Shown: positions 26,011 through 39,086 of the stretch, in pieces
How the letters are laid out: each line of letters begins with the position of its first letter
Position numbering within the stretch: the first letter of the stretch is position 1
Origin: Azolla caroliniana
Lineage: Eukaryota > Polypodiophyta
Assembly (NCBI GenBank): GCA_043228905.1
Contig: JBHGNT010000007.1
Span: forward strand, 620,001-684,000
Direction of reading: 5' to 3'
DNA length: 64,000 bases
Position numbers and translations under genes: made by a program
The notes under the pieces: generated by a model
Database searches by the model: none
What the model was told of the DNA's origin: nothing
What the model saw: the letters and a program-made list of their open reading frames with translations, nothing else

Positions 26011-27680
26011 CTCTACCAAGAAGGTAGAAATTAGGTTTGACTTTTATCTTTTGAATGTGACTTGGTTCACAACTTTTATATAGTCAATTAAAAAGGTGCA
26101 ATGACTTATGATAACGTTTAATATTCACAATGTTAATGTGGCATCCTTACTTAATGTGTATTTCCATGGTCTCATTGTATGTCCATGTGGCATATCCTCT
26201 TCACGTTTGACCTAATTCTAGTTGCAGTGTTAGTGTGTCCAAATGCTTGGATGATGGGCACATCCTTGGACACATCAATGGTAGAATGAGGTTTGTTGCT
26301 TCTTATATTTCTTCTCATATTTATCTTTATGTTTTGCTTTTCAATATCATCGACAAGTTACTACAACTTTTTATATTGATATACATTTTATATGCATAAG
26401 GTCTATGATATTCAACTTTATATACGTAAGGTCTATCATGAAAACGTTTTTATATAAATTCCACATGCTTGAGAAGGAAGGTTGTTACAAACCATTTTTG
26501 GTATCTAACTATAGTTGTCACTTGCAAGTTCCTATTGGTGGAGGGAGTCAAATTATTGGTAGTAAAGATGATGCTATATTGAATTGTCCTTTACAAATCA
26601 GGCTTTCTTTCATTTGATCAATTTCTCATTCATGAGACCTAATTTATTTACTTATGAGTGGGATGCTTGTGACCCTACTATGGAACATTTCTACTTTAGT
26701 AGTCTTTGTCTTTATCCCTATCTATTCATCTAGAAAAATAAGAGTTCACAATATCCCCCATTGACGAAATCATCACCCTTTTTGGGAAGAACTAATTGTG
26801 CGCGCGCAACATGCTTATCCACCTCTAGAGGAGAATGAGCCACACACATCGAAAGTGCTTCCTAGCACTACGAATATCAACAAGAGATTGGGCATCTAAA
26901 ATATGCTATAAGAAATCCAATATAGATTCTCTTGAATGAGCACTCAAACAAATGGATGTCCATGTGGATGTACATAATTCTAATAAAATGCATGAAACCC
27001 TATGTGAGGTTACAACTCTTATCTATTGAACGACAAAAAGGGGTACTTATATGTGCATAAAATTTTCTCGTAATGATTGGTTTGATGATGAATGTAAAGA
27101 AATTAATCAACTAATAAAACAAATAGAGGTAGTCATTCAAAAACTAACCAAAACAATATTCACAAATTGCAACATTGTGAAAAGGAACCACAACATAAAG
27201 AAGTACAAAAGATAGAAAGACCTATTAGTTAAGAAACAATGGCATGCATAGAGAAATTTTAAGTGGAGAATGTAAGAGGTCACGACTCACAGGAGATTTC
27301 AAGGAAAGAAGATATTCTAAGATATGCTCAATCACTATGATGCACTCACTTGATGCGAACTCATGGCATTTACCATAGCTTTAAATGATGGGGAAGGCCT
27401 CGACTCTCAGGGGAAGGGGAGACAACAAATATAAACTCTTAAGAAAGTACATACACATTGAGATTGGCATTGACATGAGAAAACAATGTGATATAAACAT
27501 GTCAAACCTAGGAAAGAATCTTGCGTTCCCATAGTTATAAAATGAAATACTCATGAAAGCCCCGAACTTGAAGTACTATAACTAATATAATTCTAAAGTG
27601 ATTCATCAATTGGACCATGTCTTTCAATCCTATGCTTCACTATGTACGCTCCATCCACATGGACATTGGCATTGAAATGA
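26011..27680. other. SPO11-2 3' flank, no gene seen
   Basis: AT-rich DNA. From about 27,475 a diverged copy of the tandem unit described next may be present. No recognisable protein. Confidence 0.4.
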
Positions 27681-28536
27681 GGAGACAATGTAGTGCAAAA
27701 AATTGGATCCTTGGAAGGGGAATTGTGTTCCCATAATGCCCGAATGAAATACTCAATCATTTCATATGCATGGGTTGAACATTGTAGGAATATTAAGAGA
27801 AGGCTTCAATTTTGTTCCTACGTTTGGGCCAAAAGTAAATACTTACATTCTACCAATTCCGAACACCATTACCATGTGTGATCGTACGGGTGGATAACCT
27901 CAAATGAACCATACTTTGTTGAACTTTTTTGCGCTTGTTACAATATTGGGTTTATGGCTCACTATTCACAATTTGCCATTAACATCATGCACAAAGTTGG
28001 AGGAGACAATGTAGTGCAAAAAATTGGATCCTTGGGAGGGGAATTGTGTTCCCATAATGCCCGAATGAAATACTCGACTATTTCATATGCATGGGTTGAA
28101 CATTGTAGGAATATTAAGAGAAGGCTCACTATAAACAATTGGCGCTTGTTACAATATTGGGTTTATGGCTCACTATAAACAATTTGCCATTAACATCATG
28201 CACAAAGTTGGAGGAGACAATGTAGTGCAAAAATTTGGATCCTTGGAAGGGGAATTGTGTTCCCATAATGCCCGAATGAAATACTTGACTATTTCATACG
28301 CATGGGTTGAACATTGTAGGAATATTAAGAGAAGGCATCAATTTTGTTCCTACTTTTGGGCCAAAAGTAAATACTTACATTCTACCAATTCCGAAAACCA
28401 TTAGCATGTGTGATCATATGGGTGGATAACCTTCAAATGAACCATACTTTGTTGGACTTTTTTTGCGCTTGCTACAATATTGGGTTTATGGCTCATTATA
28501 AATAATTTTCCATTAACATCATGCACAAAGTTGGAG
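27681..28536. repeat. Three-copy tandem repeat, unit ~322 bp
   Basis: Copies start at GGAGACAATGTAGTGCAAAA: 27,681-28,001, 28,002-28,212 and 28,213-28,536. The middle copy has lost about 110 bases. Copies 1 and 3 are similar along their length and each carries an open frame of 60-80 residues (AWVEHCRNIKRR) of no family I recognise; I do not call it a gene. Confidence 0.85.
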
Positions 28537-30152
28537 GCATAATTGGTGAGCAATGGCTTTAGTGGAATTGCTCTTGGTATTCCAATCATTCGCCTCCACA
28601 TTACTTTCTTTACTTTCTTCCTCGGAAAAGTTGAATAGCAATTGCATTGCGGATATGAACACTACCTTCCACCATTGCTTTGGTTGTCAATGAATCTTCT
28701 ACCTCCTTGGCAACTATTTGTAACCAAGATTAGAACATGTATATTTTATGTAAAGTTGTTCTTCACATTATTTGCCTTGATGATAAGAATCAACTATAGA
28801 TGGAGAAACTATGGTAATATGTCTCTTGTAGTTCTGGCAATTCTCAATGAACCAGAAATCATTCTACTAGATCACCTATGCAATTTGTACCATTTTTTTC
28901 TAATGCTATCATGTCAATTGAGGCATGTGAGCAAGAACGAGTTTTGATCTTCAGCACGTAGTCATTGATAGGCATACTCTTTCTGTGTACATTGTTCAAA
29001 CATTCCTTCTAAGCTGGTAATTGCAAGCATGTGTAGCCCAGCAAGATGTTGCTCAAGTTGCCTCACAAATCTTTCAGTGTTTCAGCTTCCTGCATGTTGC
29101 CCAGCATCATGATCCCTAGTATGTGTATCAAAAAGATTTATAAACCAGTTATTCATATATATTCAAAAAGAGTATATTCCCTTTGCAAAGTGGATTTTTC
29201 CACCTGTTCTCCCATAAGTGTATTCACAAACAAGTTATGATCGTATTTGACTTTTAATTAATGATTTCAACATGCTCATTTATAACATGAACCACAAGGA
29301 AACTTTCCCGCTACCAGTAAAGAAACATTGCTACAACAATATGGGAGGTATTTGGCATTCCAAAGAGTGCATTTACTGTACATTACGAGTTGATCAATTA
29401 CCAGAAAGTTGGGTACAACTATCAGATTCAACGCCAAAAGTCTGATATCATTGGAACACAAACATTATAGAAACGCAAGAATTCTAGAAATTTCAGCAAT
29501 TGCAACGGAATTTTGCCATGAGAACACAATAACACTTGGATAATCCCTTTCTCACAAGTGTAAGTAAAAACAGAGTTCTACAATAGTAACAAAAACATAA
29601 TGCTACAGGACTCAACCCTCCGGAGCTACTACATAGCTCACTTCTGAGGTGGTGCTTTCATATATACAATTTCCGAAACTGTAGAAGAGTCGGCTCATTT
29701 GTACTGTCGAAGGTTGTGTGTATACATAACATCTACAGAAAAGCTTATATACAAGCTTCCGAAACAAGATGTAACCACAAACATCAACATGGGTATATAC
29801 ATCTCTACAACCCATATTTTTGACAGGTATCAATATTCCGGCTATTCAATAGCACTGCCTTCAATAATATACCATAAAAGTCATTCCAAACTCCAAATAG
29901 AGTGGTAATTGACTACTTAGCCAACTAGCTATTGTCTATCATTCATTTGTTGGCAAAGTCTTCAAAGAGGCTTGAAGTTGCTTTGCGATGCATGATTTGT
30001 TGGCGAAGACTTGACATTGCTTTGCAATGCACAAGTAACCTTGTTGGATAACATACATAGCCTTATTTGTCTCACATAACTGGTGTTCCATAATATAAGA
30101 GCCATTGTTTGTAAAGTAACAATGCCTCCCCACTACCATACATTTTCGATAT
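28537..30152. other. Intergenic and MORN gene 3' flank
   Basis: No gene recognised. The right part should include the 3' UTR of the minus-strand MORN gene. Confidence 0.4.
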
Positions 30153-33112
30153 TTAAAGAGAATAGGACATCTTGTTTTGGACAGCCTTTGAGGCCGCAAT
30201 CTTTGCAGCAATGGCAGACCGATTTGCATCAGCGACAGCCTTATTCACTCTCTCATTGACACGTGGCAACTTGTGAGCCTTTGATGCTGCATCCCTAGCC
30301 TCCTATACAAACAAGCAAAATATGTTTTGACACTGCTTGTAATCACCCTCTTTGACACATGCAACAATAATATCCACTTCATGAAAGAAAACCTTATGGT
30401 TCCTCGAATGTCTTCATATTCAGAACTCAAACTCATGAATGATTAAAAATTGAAGTGTCACATTAAAAACCCTAAGAATTTCGATTTTAATCATATATAC
30501 CTGTACAACATGTAAAACTTTTGAATGGTTAATAGCCATGGTTGCACGAGGCTCATAACTTTGAGTGCTTGGGGTTTGAAGCATCCCAGCATGCCAATGT
30601 CCGGCTTGGATTTCTCCATTACGGAAAGTGTACATTCCTAATCCTTGCCTTTTACCTTCATGCCATGCACCTTCATATCGATGACCATTAACAAATCGAT
30701 ACACACCATAGCCATGCATCTTGTCTGCAAAATACTCTCCTGCATAGGTATCACCATTCCTGCCACGCACTTCTTCAAATAAGACTCTGATCAACTGATA
30801 TAATACTATGGAATTCGACAAAGTCTTTGGGTCTCATCTCCAGCACTAATTTGATCTCAAATGGACTTTCTCTAGCATCCACTTTGACAGTAACCAGAAA
30901 TGATAATAACAGGTCACATGCTATTCAATATACCCATTTACCTCAAGTTCCAGTGTCATAACAAGATATGCTCATAGCATTACCTTAGGTGAGGGGCTGC
31001 CTAACCTGCCTAACCTCTATCCTATTGTGACCTCAAATGAATTATTAATGCACTGGCACATAACAATTGCCTACCTAAAAAGATAGATGTTGATAGCATG
31101 CTTCACACTCCACTTATCTCTAAACTTCCCAAGCGTATGATTAAGGCCCAAAATGGATCCCATGTATGTCCTTAGTTTGACCTCTAGCCCACAATCACTG
31201 TGTAGCTTTGGACTTCTTCTCACCTAGATGTGATTCCTAACGCAACAAGTTAGCACAACTTGGGGTCTTATCTCTATCTTTAATTTGACCACTAAACACA
31301 ATGAATGCACAGTTTGCGTCTTATCTGCATCATTAATTTGACATGCCAAACATAATTAATACACAATTACCTAGGCCTTACCTACCTGAAAATGATAGTA
31401 GCAAATGCCATGCTTCACATCCCACATGAACTCACCCACATATACCATTTCATGTGATCTCTAATGGATGAGTAATGCACAAATTGGATCTTTTTTCTAT
31501 CTTTCACTTGAATCCTAATGAATGATCAGAGCGCCGTTCATGAACACTCACCTTAAATGATAGTAATGGATGTTATGCTTCACACCCCATTGAATTCACC
31601 CACACATATCTATCCTTAATTTGGCCTCTAATGAATGATTACTGGATAACATGGGTTTTAACTTTATCATTAATTTGAAAATTCTAATGAAATTTGTAAA
31701 GCATGATTAATTAACACTTACCTGAAATGATAGTAACCGATGCCATGCTTCACCCCCCACTTGAATTCGCCAACATATCGGCTTCCATTGGAGCACATTT
31801 GGACACCTCTGCCATGGCTTTGTCCGTGCGACCATTCTCCACAATAAATATCACCTGTATAAAACTTATACATGCCATATCCATCTCTCAAACCACTCTT
31901 ATATTGTCCACAATATTGACTCCCAAGAGACCATGTCTCTACACCGTGTCCATCATATTTTCCATCTATCCAATCACCTTCATAGCTTCCACTCATATAG
32001 AAACAATATACTCCACTACCACAATATCTTCCATGATGATACTCTCCTTGGTATACATCACCATTGCTATATACTTCTACTCTTACCCCTGTTTTATTTC
32101 TCTGTTTCTTTAGAGAGCTTTCTTTAGCTTCCGTAGATCCGATAGTCCACCTAACTCTGGTTCCTTTCGTAAAATAGCTTTTTCCATAGAAATTCATGTT
32201 GAGCGGAAGAAGTGTATGAAATGACTTTAAGCATGAGAAAGCCAAGCAAGCTCTGCTATGGCTGAGCAGCGCTCTGAATTTGTAGAGTAAGTTGAGGTGA
32301 GGAAAAGCTATTCTCATTGAGATGAGAATTGCACTGAAGAAAAAGAGTAGAGCAATGTAGTCTGAAGGTATGTCTTCTGTGTGAAGGAGATCCTCCGTGT
32401 TATAGTTATAGCTATGGCTATGGCGATGATAAGGTGGTATGGTTATCCTTGAATACAAGTATAGACATGGAAAAATTATCACAACCAGAGGAGGTAACAA
32501 AAACCGAAGCTTGGAGCGTTTGTTGTAGTCATGAACTTGAGGAGCATAGCTACGGTTATGCTGACTGTTGTAATTGGGGCTTCGTAGACATATTTGGCTA
32601 TGGTGATGGTCAGGATTAGGATTTTCTTGAGAGATATGGCTATGATGGAGGACTGCAGAAGGAATTTCTTCAGATATATGGCTATGGTTGGAATTCAAAT
32701 TCTCTTCAAAGTTTTGGCTATTGGGACTGAGGCTAAGGTTTTCTGTAGGTAAGACAACACGGTGACTGCTAGATGTATAGTTAATCTTTTCTTCAGAGTG
32801 GTGAAAACTGTTAGATTTAGAGTTCTCTGTAGGGATATGGCTATAGCGCGGGCTGGTAGGTTTAGGGTTTTCTTCTTCATAGATTTGGGTTTGGCGAGGA
32901 CAGCTGAAATTAGCATTAGGGATAGGATTTTCTGAAGATATATGGCTATGGAGACCTTCTTCAAGACTTGCCAATATATCAATCCCTGATTTGAGAGTAG
33001 GGCAGCGAGTGAGTGATGAAGAACTGCGAGAAAGTTGCTTTACGCAAGCCATAGCTTCTTGTTTCTTGTTTCTTCTTCCGTCTTCTTCTTCTTCTTCTTC
33101 TTCAAGAAGCAT
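30153..33112 (-). CDS. MORN-repeat membrane protein
   Basis: Exons 33112-31722, 30759-30501 and 30302-30153 join in frame to 599 residues; introns GT-AG. The N-terminal 200 residues are Ser/Asn/His-rich with a loose repeat of HSHIS-ENPNP type. Hydrophobic segments lie at about 203-222 and 251-272. From about 345 seven to eight MORN repeats follow (pattern NGDVYQGEYHHGRYCGSGVY, then DGHGVETW, DGYGMYKF, MHGYGVYRF, RQGLGMYTF), and then an Ala/Lys-rich helical tail (VQEARDAASKAHKL...). The layout matches a plant family of two-membrane-segment MORN proteins of unknown role, sometimes mislabelled SET7/9-like because of the MORN repeats; no SET domain is present. An alternative start at residue 21 (33,052) is possible because residues 4-10 are a low-complexity Glu run. 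Looks intact. Confidence 0.9.
30930..31721 (-). repeat. MORN intron 1: tandem copies of exon-1 end plus splice donor
   Basis: Copies of the exon end TACTATCATTTCAG with the following GT donor recur in the intron. Donor-like GT positions are 31,721 (real), 31,551, 31,385, 31,223 and 31,075, spaced 170, 166, 162 and 148 bases, each less well kept. The nearest two also keep sequence equivalent to the exon part reading RYVGEF-KWGVKHG. See findings. Confidence 0.75.
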
Positions 33113-34732
33113 TTCTTCCTGAGATCGCTTAATGAGCTGATAACATCTTGAAGCTTAGAAAGCTTTGCATCTTTACGACGTAAACCATTTAAAACGAGAA
33201 TTGTTTACATGAGCTTAATCCCATGTAAGCTACCAAACTGAAACCCTAAAAACCAGAGAAAATTACTCCTACACACCAAAAACCATAAACAAAGCAAAAA
33301 GAAACGTTGATTATTTATGCAAGATTTGAAGCTCCCACAGAAACCACAAAGGATCAGGGAAAAGGACTCATAAACCCTAAAAACAAGTGCAGAGATTCAA
33401 AAAACCTGATTAGCAGAGAAAGGAATCAGAAACCCTAAGATCAGAGACAAAGACCGAGAAAATACCCACAAATCCAAAACGGAAGAAGAGCGAAATTTAG
33501 AAACATGAGAAAACACAGCAAAGCCACGGGGCCCCTGCATAGGAGAGAAAAGACCAAGAATCCCTAAAAACCATAGCTTCAAAACAGAGCCTTTTATCAG
33601 CAGGCTACTTCAAGAGAAGCGGTGAGATATGGATGCGGAGAATCGGAAGCAGAGCTCAACTCATCGCAAGTGAAAGATTTGTGATAACTGATCGGTAATA
33701 AATAAATGAAAACATATACAGACAGAGAGAGAAATTTGCAAAGAAAATCAGGAACCCAAATCAGAGATAAGGGGTAGGGATTATCTGATTTCTTTTTTTG
33801 GTGGTGGTGGGTGCAGAGAATTTGTTGGAATTTTATTAAATTTGAAGAGGAGGAAGAAGAAGAAGACAAAGACTGAATGGGAGCATATATATCACAATCT
33901 CTGTTCAGGCTAAAAATGGAAATACTAAGAACAATAATTCAAATTATTGGGAGAAAACATTGGGAGAGTAGGCCTAAGGCCTAAAAGGCTATAAGTACTA
34001 AAGTTAAAAGAAAGAAAGAAAAGATAAAATAGGCAGGATATGGTGATAATGCCATTTATACATTCATTCTCCCAATGAATTATTCCACTGAGTCCTCTCA
34101 ACCAATTCTCTAATAATAAGATGATGCTCCCTCGAATTGGTCGAGACCCCCCTCAGGCTGGCATCTTTGGGAGCCTTTGTTGGACAATGGACGGAGACCT
34201 ATCGATCATCTGCTATTTGTAGCATATACATGTTCATTCGGTCGATTTAACCACCCTCAACACTGTTGGCCCTAAGTTCCCTTTGCAAACGTGTCTTGAT
34301 ACAGTGTATGATGTGATGAATTTTATTGATCACTATTTGATTCCGAATGGGCCAATCCATGGATATTGAGCCTCTATGCTGACGAAACGAGAATGAAAGA
34401 ATGAAGACAAAGGCCTAGTTTATCTGTATGTTCTTAGAATGGGCCACCAATAAACAAGGATCTTATCTATTGATCAACTAACTGCTTGTTATTCATTTAA
34501 GAAAGAGCCAAAAAATCGCAAAGATGTGTCGACACAACTTATATACCATGATAAGATGAATATCCTTCCCATACCTAAACCCAATTGATACGTGTTTCAC
34601 GAATGAACCAATAGAAATAGAGCATGCATTGATCGCATGATCATGATGAAATGAATTGCTTGTGGACTCTATTTCAAGCAAAATTCAGCCATTAGAATGA
34701 TTTTATTGGATGGGTATCAAAGAGACCATTCA
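33113..34732. other. MORN gene upstream region
   Basis: Purine-rich leader DNA directly upstream of the ATG, then AT-rich sequence. A Ser-rich minus-strand frame near 33,870 is low complexity and not called. No other gene seen. Confidence 0.4.
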
Positions 34733-34758
34733 TGTGTGTGTGTGTGTGTGTGTGTGTG
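34733..34758. repeat. (TG)13 microsatellite
   Basis: Pure TG dinucleotide run. Confidence 0.95.
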
Positions 34759-36896
34759 TATCCTTCTCTTTCTTATGTGTCCTTAAAGCTAAAGTTATCC
34801 AAAAACTTTTCTTATCCTTCTTTTGAGGAGCTTCTTCGACGAGGCCAAGCAAACTTCATACTTTACACGTATGTAGTATGAATTATTACACTGTTTCAAA
34901 AGGGTAGGGCCATAGTGTTGCAAATTGTCAACTCGTGCCAAGATTATGTTGAACCTTTGCAATACCTTTTAGCCCACATTGTGATTATTCGATGATTTTA
35001 ATACATTAGGTTCTTTTCATTTGAAGATCCCCTTTAAATTGTAATTATGCGTAATTTAAACTTGAACGAGCATCAAAATTTAAAATTCAAAGGCATGCGT
35101 AGATCCTTTTATATATGTATTTTGACATAAGACGTTGGATGATAATGACTCGTGTCTCTTTTATTCTAACTCCCATGTCCAAACATCACATTCGAGCACC
35201 TCCTTTTGAATTCAAATTCTTGCACATTCAAAAGGAAGTGGTATCACTTGGAACAAGAAAGGTCGTCCTTCAAACAGTTTGTGATTTTGTGAAGGATGCC
35301 ATCTCAGCCCATAAGACATTACATTACTTCACGCCACTCAAGCGTTGAGCAAAAGAATGAGCTAAGTTGATACATTGTTAAAACTGATTTCTCTTGGAGT
35401 CAAATTGTCATGAGCGCTACTACTTACTTTTATTTTATCAAATAAAGATAAACATGCCTACCATGGTCCATAATGGAGATGAAATCCCACATGAAATAGG
35501 ATTTTTCCCTAATAAATATCACATTCATTTCCCTTATGAATAATGCCAAATGTTTACTTGATTAGGCCGAATAAATAATGTATGTATTGATTTGAGAGAG
35601 ATCACAAATACTTCTAAGGATCCTTGCATGCGGGAAAAGGTGATGTTATGTTAAGAACAATTCCCTTGCTAGTAAACAAAATCGCGTGTGATCTTCTCGA
35701 ACATTTGTAGTTGGTGAGCCAAGAGAAGTCCCTTTCAATGTGCGCTCACACACACAAGGTTGTATTTCCATTCTAGAATAATTAGAACTGATTTTAAAAT
35801 TCTAGTACTCACAAGCTAAAACTTGTATACAGGTTAAGTCGTCTCCTTAAGTATATGCTCATGTATTATGTTAACATTCTCTAGTTCTAGGACACACAAA
35901 TTTAGCATAAGGAAACATAGTGAGAAAAGTGTGATCATATAGGCACAAATACTATGTAGACAAAGAACATTGTTAGATGCTTACAGATTAGGTGCCTTTA
36001 TGTGTTTGGACAATTTAGGAGAGTCCTAAGGAACAAGCCAGTGGCCACCTCAAAACATTATTGGTTTTTGCATCTAAAAGTGTTTATTGCGATTTGAATC
36101 CCACTTGGTTAGTTAGCCTTAACTGAGTAAGGGACATGCTTTCCCAATCTTGGCACAAAATATAACTCATTATCAAATATAATTTTGTTGTTCATGTTGA
36201 AATTTTTAATTTTATTCATCTTTTATGTATAGCCTTAGGGCGTTTCTTAATACTAATGTCGTATCCTTTTTGGATTTTATTATTAAATTTTATTGTTAAT
36301 TCATTGCTACCAAACACAAGATGAAAATGAGGTGTTAATACTCCTAAACCCACTAGTGCAAAGACCCATATAAATGATCTTTTAGAAACTCCCTCCATCC
36401 AAAGAAACCATGATGCATTTATAAGCTTTCAAATATATTGCCATCGGATACAATGAAAATTGGTGCCAACTATGTTCAATGACAACTCTATAACAAAAAC
36501 AAAATCCATCAACTATGTTTCTCCTTTTGAAAGCATTTGCAATAGACAAAAAACCAATTAATGTAAGTAGGTATCTAGAGCTATAAACTAGTGGCAATCA
36601 TTGTCGGCCAACGCGAGCCCGATCCTTTGCCTGCAATGGATGGAGGGTGGGAGGTGAGTAGGAAACAACCAACATGGGGGCTGATAGTTCCACCTTGAGT
36701 TGTTTCCTCATTGTGTCACCATCGGTGTGTTCCTCCATTTCTAACAAAAGTGTAAGCGGGTAGTGACCATGTCGTCAGAGTGGCTGCAAACCTCGTCCAC
36801 TTGAAATCCTATGGGTCCCATTCTAGTTCAGCGAGGGGCAGATTACCATAGACACACAACTTCCAATGGGGTTCCACCTTCGTTAGTGTGTGTCTT
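34759..36896. other. Intergenic, no gene seen
   Basis: AT-rich sequence; only short chance frames. Confidence 0.4.
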
Positions 36897-37142
36897 CTAG
36901 TTGTTGCCAGCCTGCTCCACCAGTTCGATCGAGTGCCAGGTGCCACTACTCTGGCTCTCCCCAAATAATGTAGCCCCTCCAAATCCGCTCATGCCCTTCA
37001 ACAAATGAATCATTCCAGCCTCATCAAAGAGACCGAACCATGTATCTCCTCTCACATCCCCCACCTGAATCCTGTCAACCGCCTCTGCTATCAGTTTCCT
37101 CTTCTTAACTCCCTTGCGGGGAGGGATTGGGTCCTCCCTCAC
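36897..37142 (-). CDS. Unrecognised GC-rich reading frame, possibly a gene fragment
   Basis: An open minus-strand frame of ~80 residues in a GC-richer island (36,600-37,150), with a basic start (REDPIPPRKGVKKRKL), a middle reading GDTWFGLFDEAGMIHLL and a Gly-rich end before a stop. It has no ATG at its left end, no known motif and no visible neighbouring exon. It could be a fragment of a transposon gag or of a decayed gene. Real coding status uncertain. Confidence 0.25.
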   Translation of the reverse strand: MREDPIPPRKGVKKRKLIAEAVDRIQVGDVRGDTWFGLFDEAGMIHLLKGMSGFGGATLFGESQSSGTWHSIELVEQAGNN

Positions 37143-37904
37143 CCCTCTAGGTTACCAAATATATATATACCTTTTCTTTAAAAAGATGTGAGCGCCACCA
37201 TCTTTTGACCATGTCATGCCAATATAATCAGACCTTTGAAAATCCTATACATTTGACACTATATCCATAATCTCTGTGTGTTTATTAATGATGTTACAGT
37301 CAACATTAATCCTTATATTTACCATCCTCTTGCATCCTTCAAATCAAGAATCCGCTTGACTTGACTTGGGCATGGTAAAATTGACATTTGTTATTACTTA
37401 TCTCGAACACTTTGATAACTTCTAGGGATTTGAAACCTCATCCTTACAATTTGGAAAGACATCAATCTACTATGAACTTCCAATATGCCATCTCGCACTA
37501 TAACTAAACCCAACCTAGTCATATTTTTAAACTTTAAACATACAAAATGCTTTCCCTCCAATGCAAACAAACTTGGTGTTGCTTACATCTCTTGCAAAGA
37601 ATTAATGATTATGAACATATGCACAAAATACATATATGCATTTGTAGAGATTTTAAAAGACACCCATAACCGTAATCACTTATAACCTTCACCAATGTGT
37701 CATGGATTTTAATACAAAATCATCTCCTTGAATAAAGTTGTAACTTAACAACCCCTTAGCTTGTGTGACTACGTTGGGTATCTTAAGTTGACTTTCCAAA
37801 TTTTTGTATGATCCCATCCAAATCCATCTTTATTATTTCTATGGTACATGTACATGAATTGGAATTTTGGAGAGGAAGTTACATGGAAAAAGAATCTAAC
37901 AAAT

Positions 37905-37985
37905 GATGGGAATCCAACCCAGATTCTGGGAAATCTAGTGCCCAACCAATTGGGCAACACTAGTGCTTCAACCAACGGAATTATG
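37905..37985 (-). mobile_element. Candidate tRNA-derived SINE head
   Basis: On the minus strand TTGCCCAATTGGTTGGGC resembles an RNA polymerase III box A, and GGGTTGGATTCCC about 25 bases downstream resembles box B (one change from GGTTCGATTCC). No acceptor-stem pairing was found, so not a tRNA gene. Boundaries unknown. Confidence 0.35.
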
Positions 37986-38106
37986 CAGGAGAAAAAAAAG
38001 TAATTTTGGCAAAAAGAAAGAAAATAAAAGAAAGAGGAAAACCTTTGGGTTATTTAATTACCCAAAGGTTCACTTGAATTGGGCATTCATTTAGTCACAA
38101 TACCTA

Positions 38107-38200
38107 TTGCCACCGTTGTAGTTGTCACTCGATGACAATGTCCGATGACAATGTCCGATGCCACCGTTGTAGTTGTCACTCGATGACAATGTCCGATGTA
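38107..38200. repeat. Short tandem duplication
   Basis: The unit TGCCACCGTTGTAGTTGTCA followed by CTCGATGACAATGTCCGATG occurs twice, with an extra ACAATGTCCGATG between the copies. Confidence 0.85.
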
Positions 38201-38525
38201 GCCGCGGAAATCCGAACCTAGGCTCACCGCCTTGAGTGTTTGCTCCCCCCTTCCCATATACCTTTCCAACCTCTCTCTTCACACTCATTTCCATATATTT
38301 CCCAGATTTCGTTTTACTTAAGAACATGCCCTACAGAGAGAGACGGCCTACCCCAAGGGAATTAAAAAGGGAGGGGAAATTTACTTTCCCCAAATACCCC
38401 TCATTTCCTACAAGAAAATATCGTATACCCATTTCCTACCCCACTCACCAAAATTTACACATAAACTCCCATAATCCATTTCCACACACTCACTTACCCA
38501 CTTACTTAGTTACAAACTTTATGCC

Positions 38526-38526
<1 letters not shown>

Positions 38527-38563
<37 letters not shown>
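38527..38563. repeat. (AC)18 microsatellite
   Basis: Pure AC run just outside the retrotransposon nest. Confidence 0.95.
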
Positions 38564-38566
<3 letters not shown>

Positions 38567-38659
38567 TGTCGTGGAGGAGTCTGATCACTAGGAGAAAGGT
38601 CCATCAGATGCGTGTGAACAAGGGTGTGGATGAATGCACATGAACTAGGTCTTATGTAC

Positions 38660-39086
38660 TGTTAAGAATTAGGTGATTAATTAAGGGTTAATTAGTACCT
38701 AATTATGTGATTAGTTGATAAGTGGAAGATTAAGTGATATGTGTGTGAGAGGAAGAGAGAGAGAGGAAGTTAACACTTATGAACACGAGACAAGATGGGG
38801 GATGATTAACTATATTAAAAAGCATCATCAAATACAAAAATACCCACAATGAGGTATATATACATCTCATGTGCAAAGGTGCACATGTGTGAGTAGAATA
38901 TAGGTACTAAGGTGTATGTCCTATTTTAAATGTACTTAGGAATGGAGGATCGAGAATATCCCACTTAAGTACAAGGTCCTATTTAAGGCGTTATAGTCAA
39001 CACTTCTAACTAGATTCTATCTAGGTAACTACGAAGTTATATGGTTGACTAACTTACTAAACTAAGTTGAGCTTGATCTCTCAACA
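38660..39086 (-). repeat. Element G: 3' LTR (Copia, minus)
   Basis: 427-bp LTR running from TGTTGAGAGATC (minus start, 39,086) to an end complementary to TGTTAAGAATT at 38,660. A polypurine tract (complement of CGCCCCCTCAAG) abuts it at 39,087. Minus-strand TATATATA near 38,855-38,865 is the likely core promoter, with a perfect 7-bp stem CATGTGC/GCACATG beside it. Confidence 0.75.

Noticed and set aside
27693-28404. Short similar frames in the 28-kb tandem array as a gene family
   Set aside because: Similarity is explained by DNA-level tandem duplication; no splice sites or known domain.
33597-33869. Ser-rich minus-strand frame upstream of the MORN gene
   Set aside because: Low complexity, no splice link to the MORN coding exons and no homology recognised; probably leader or promoter DNA.
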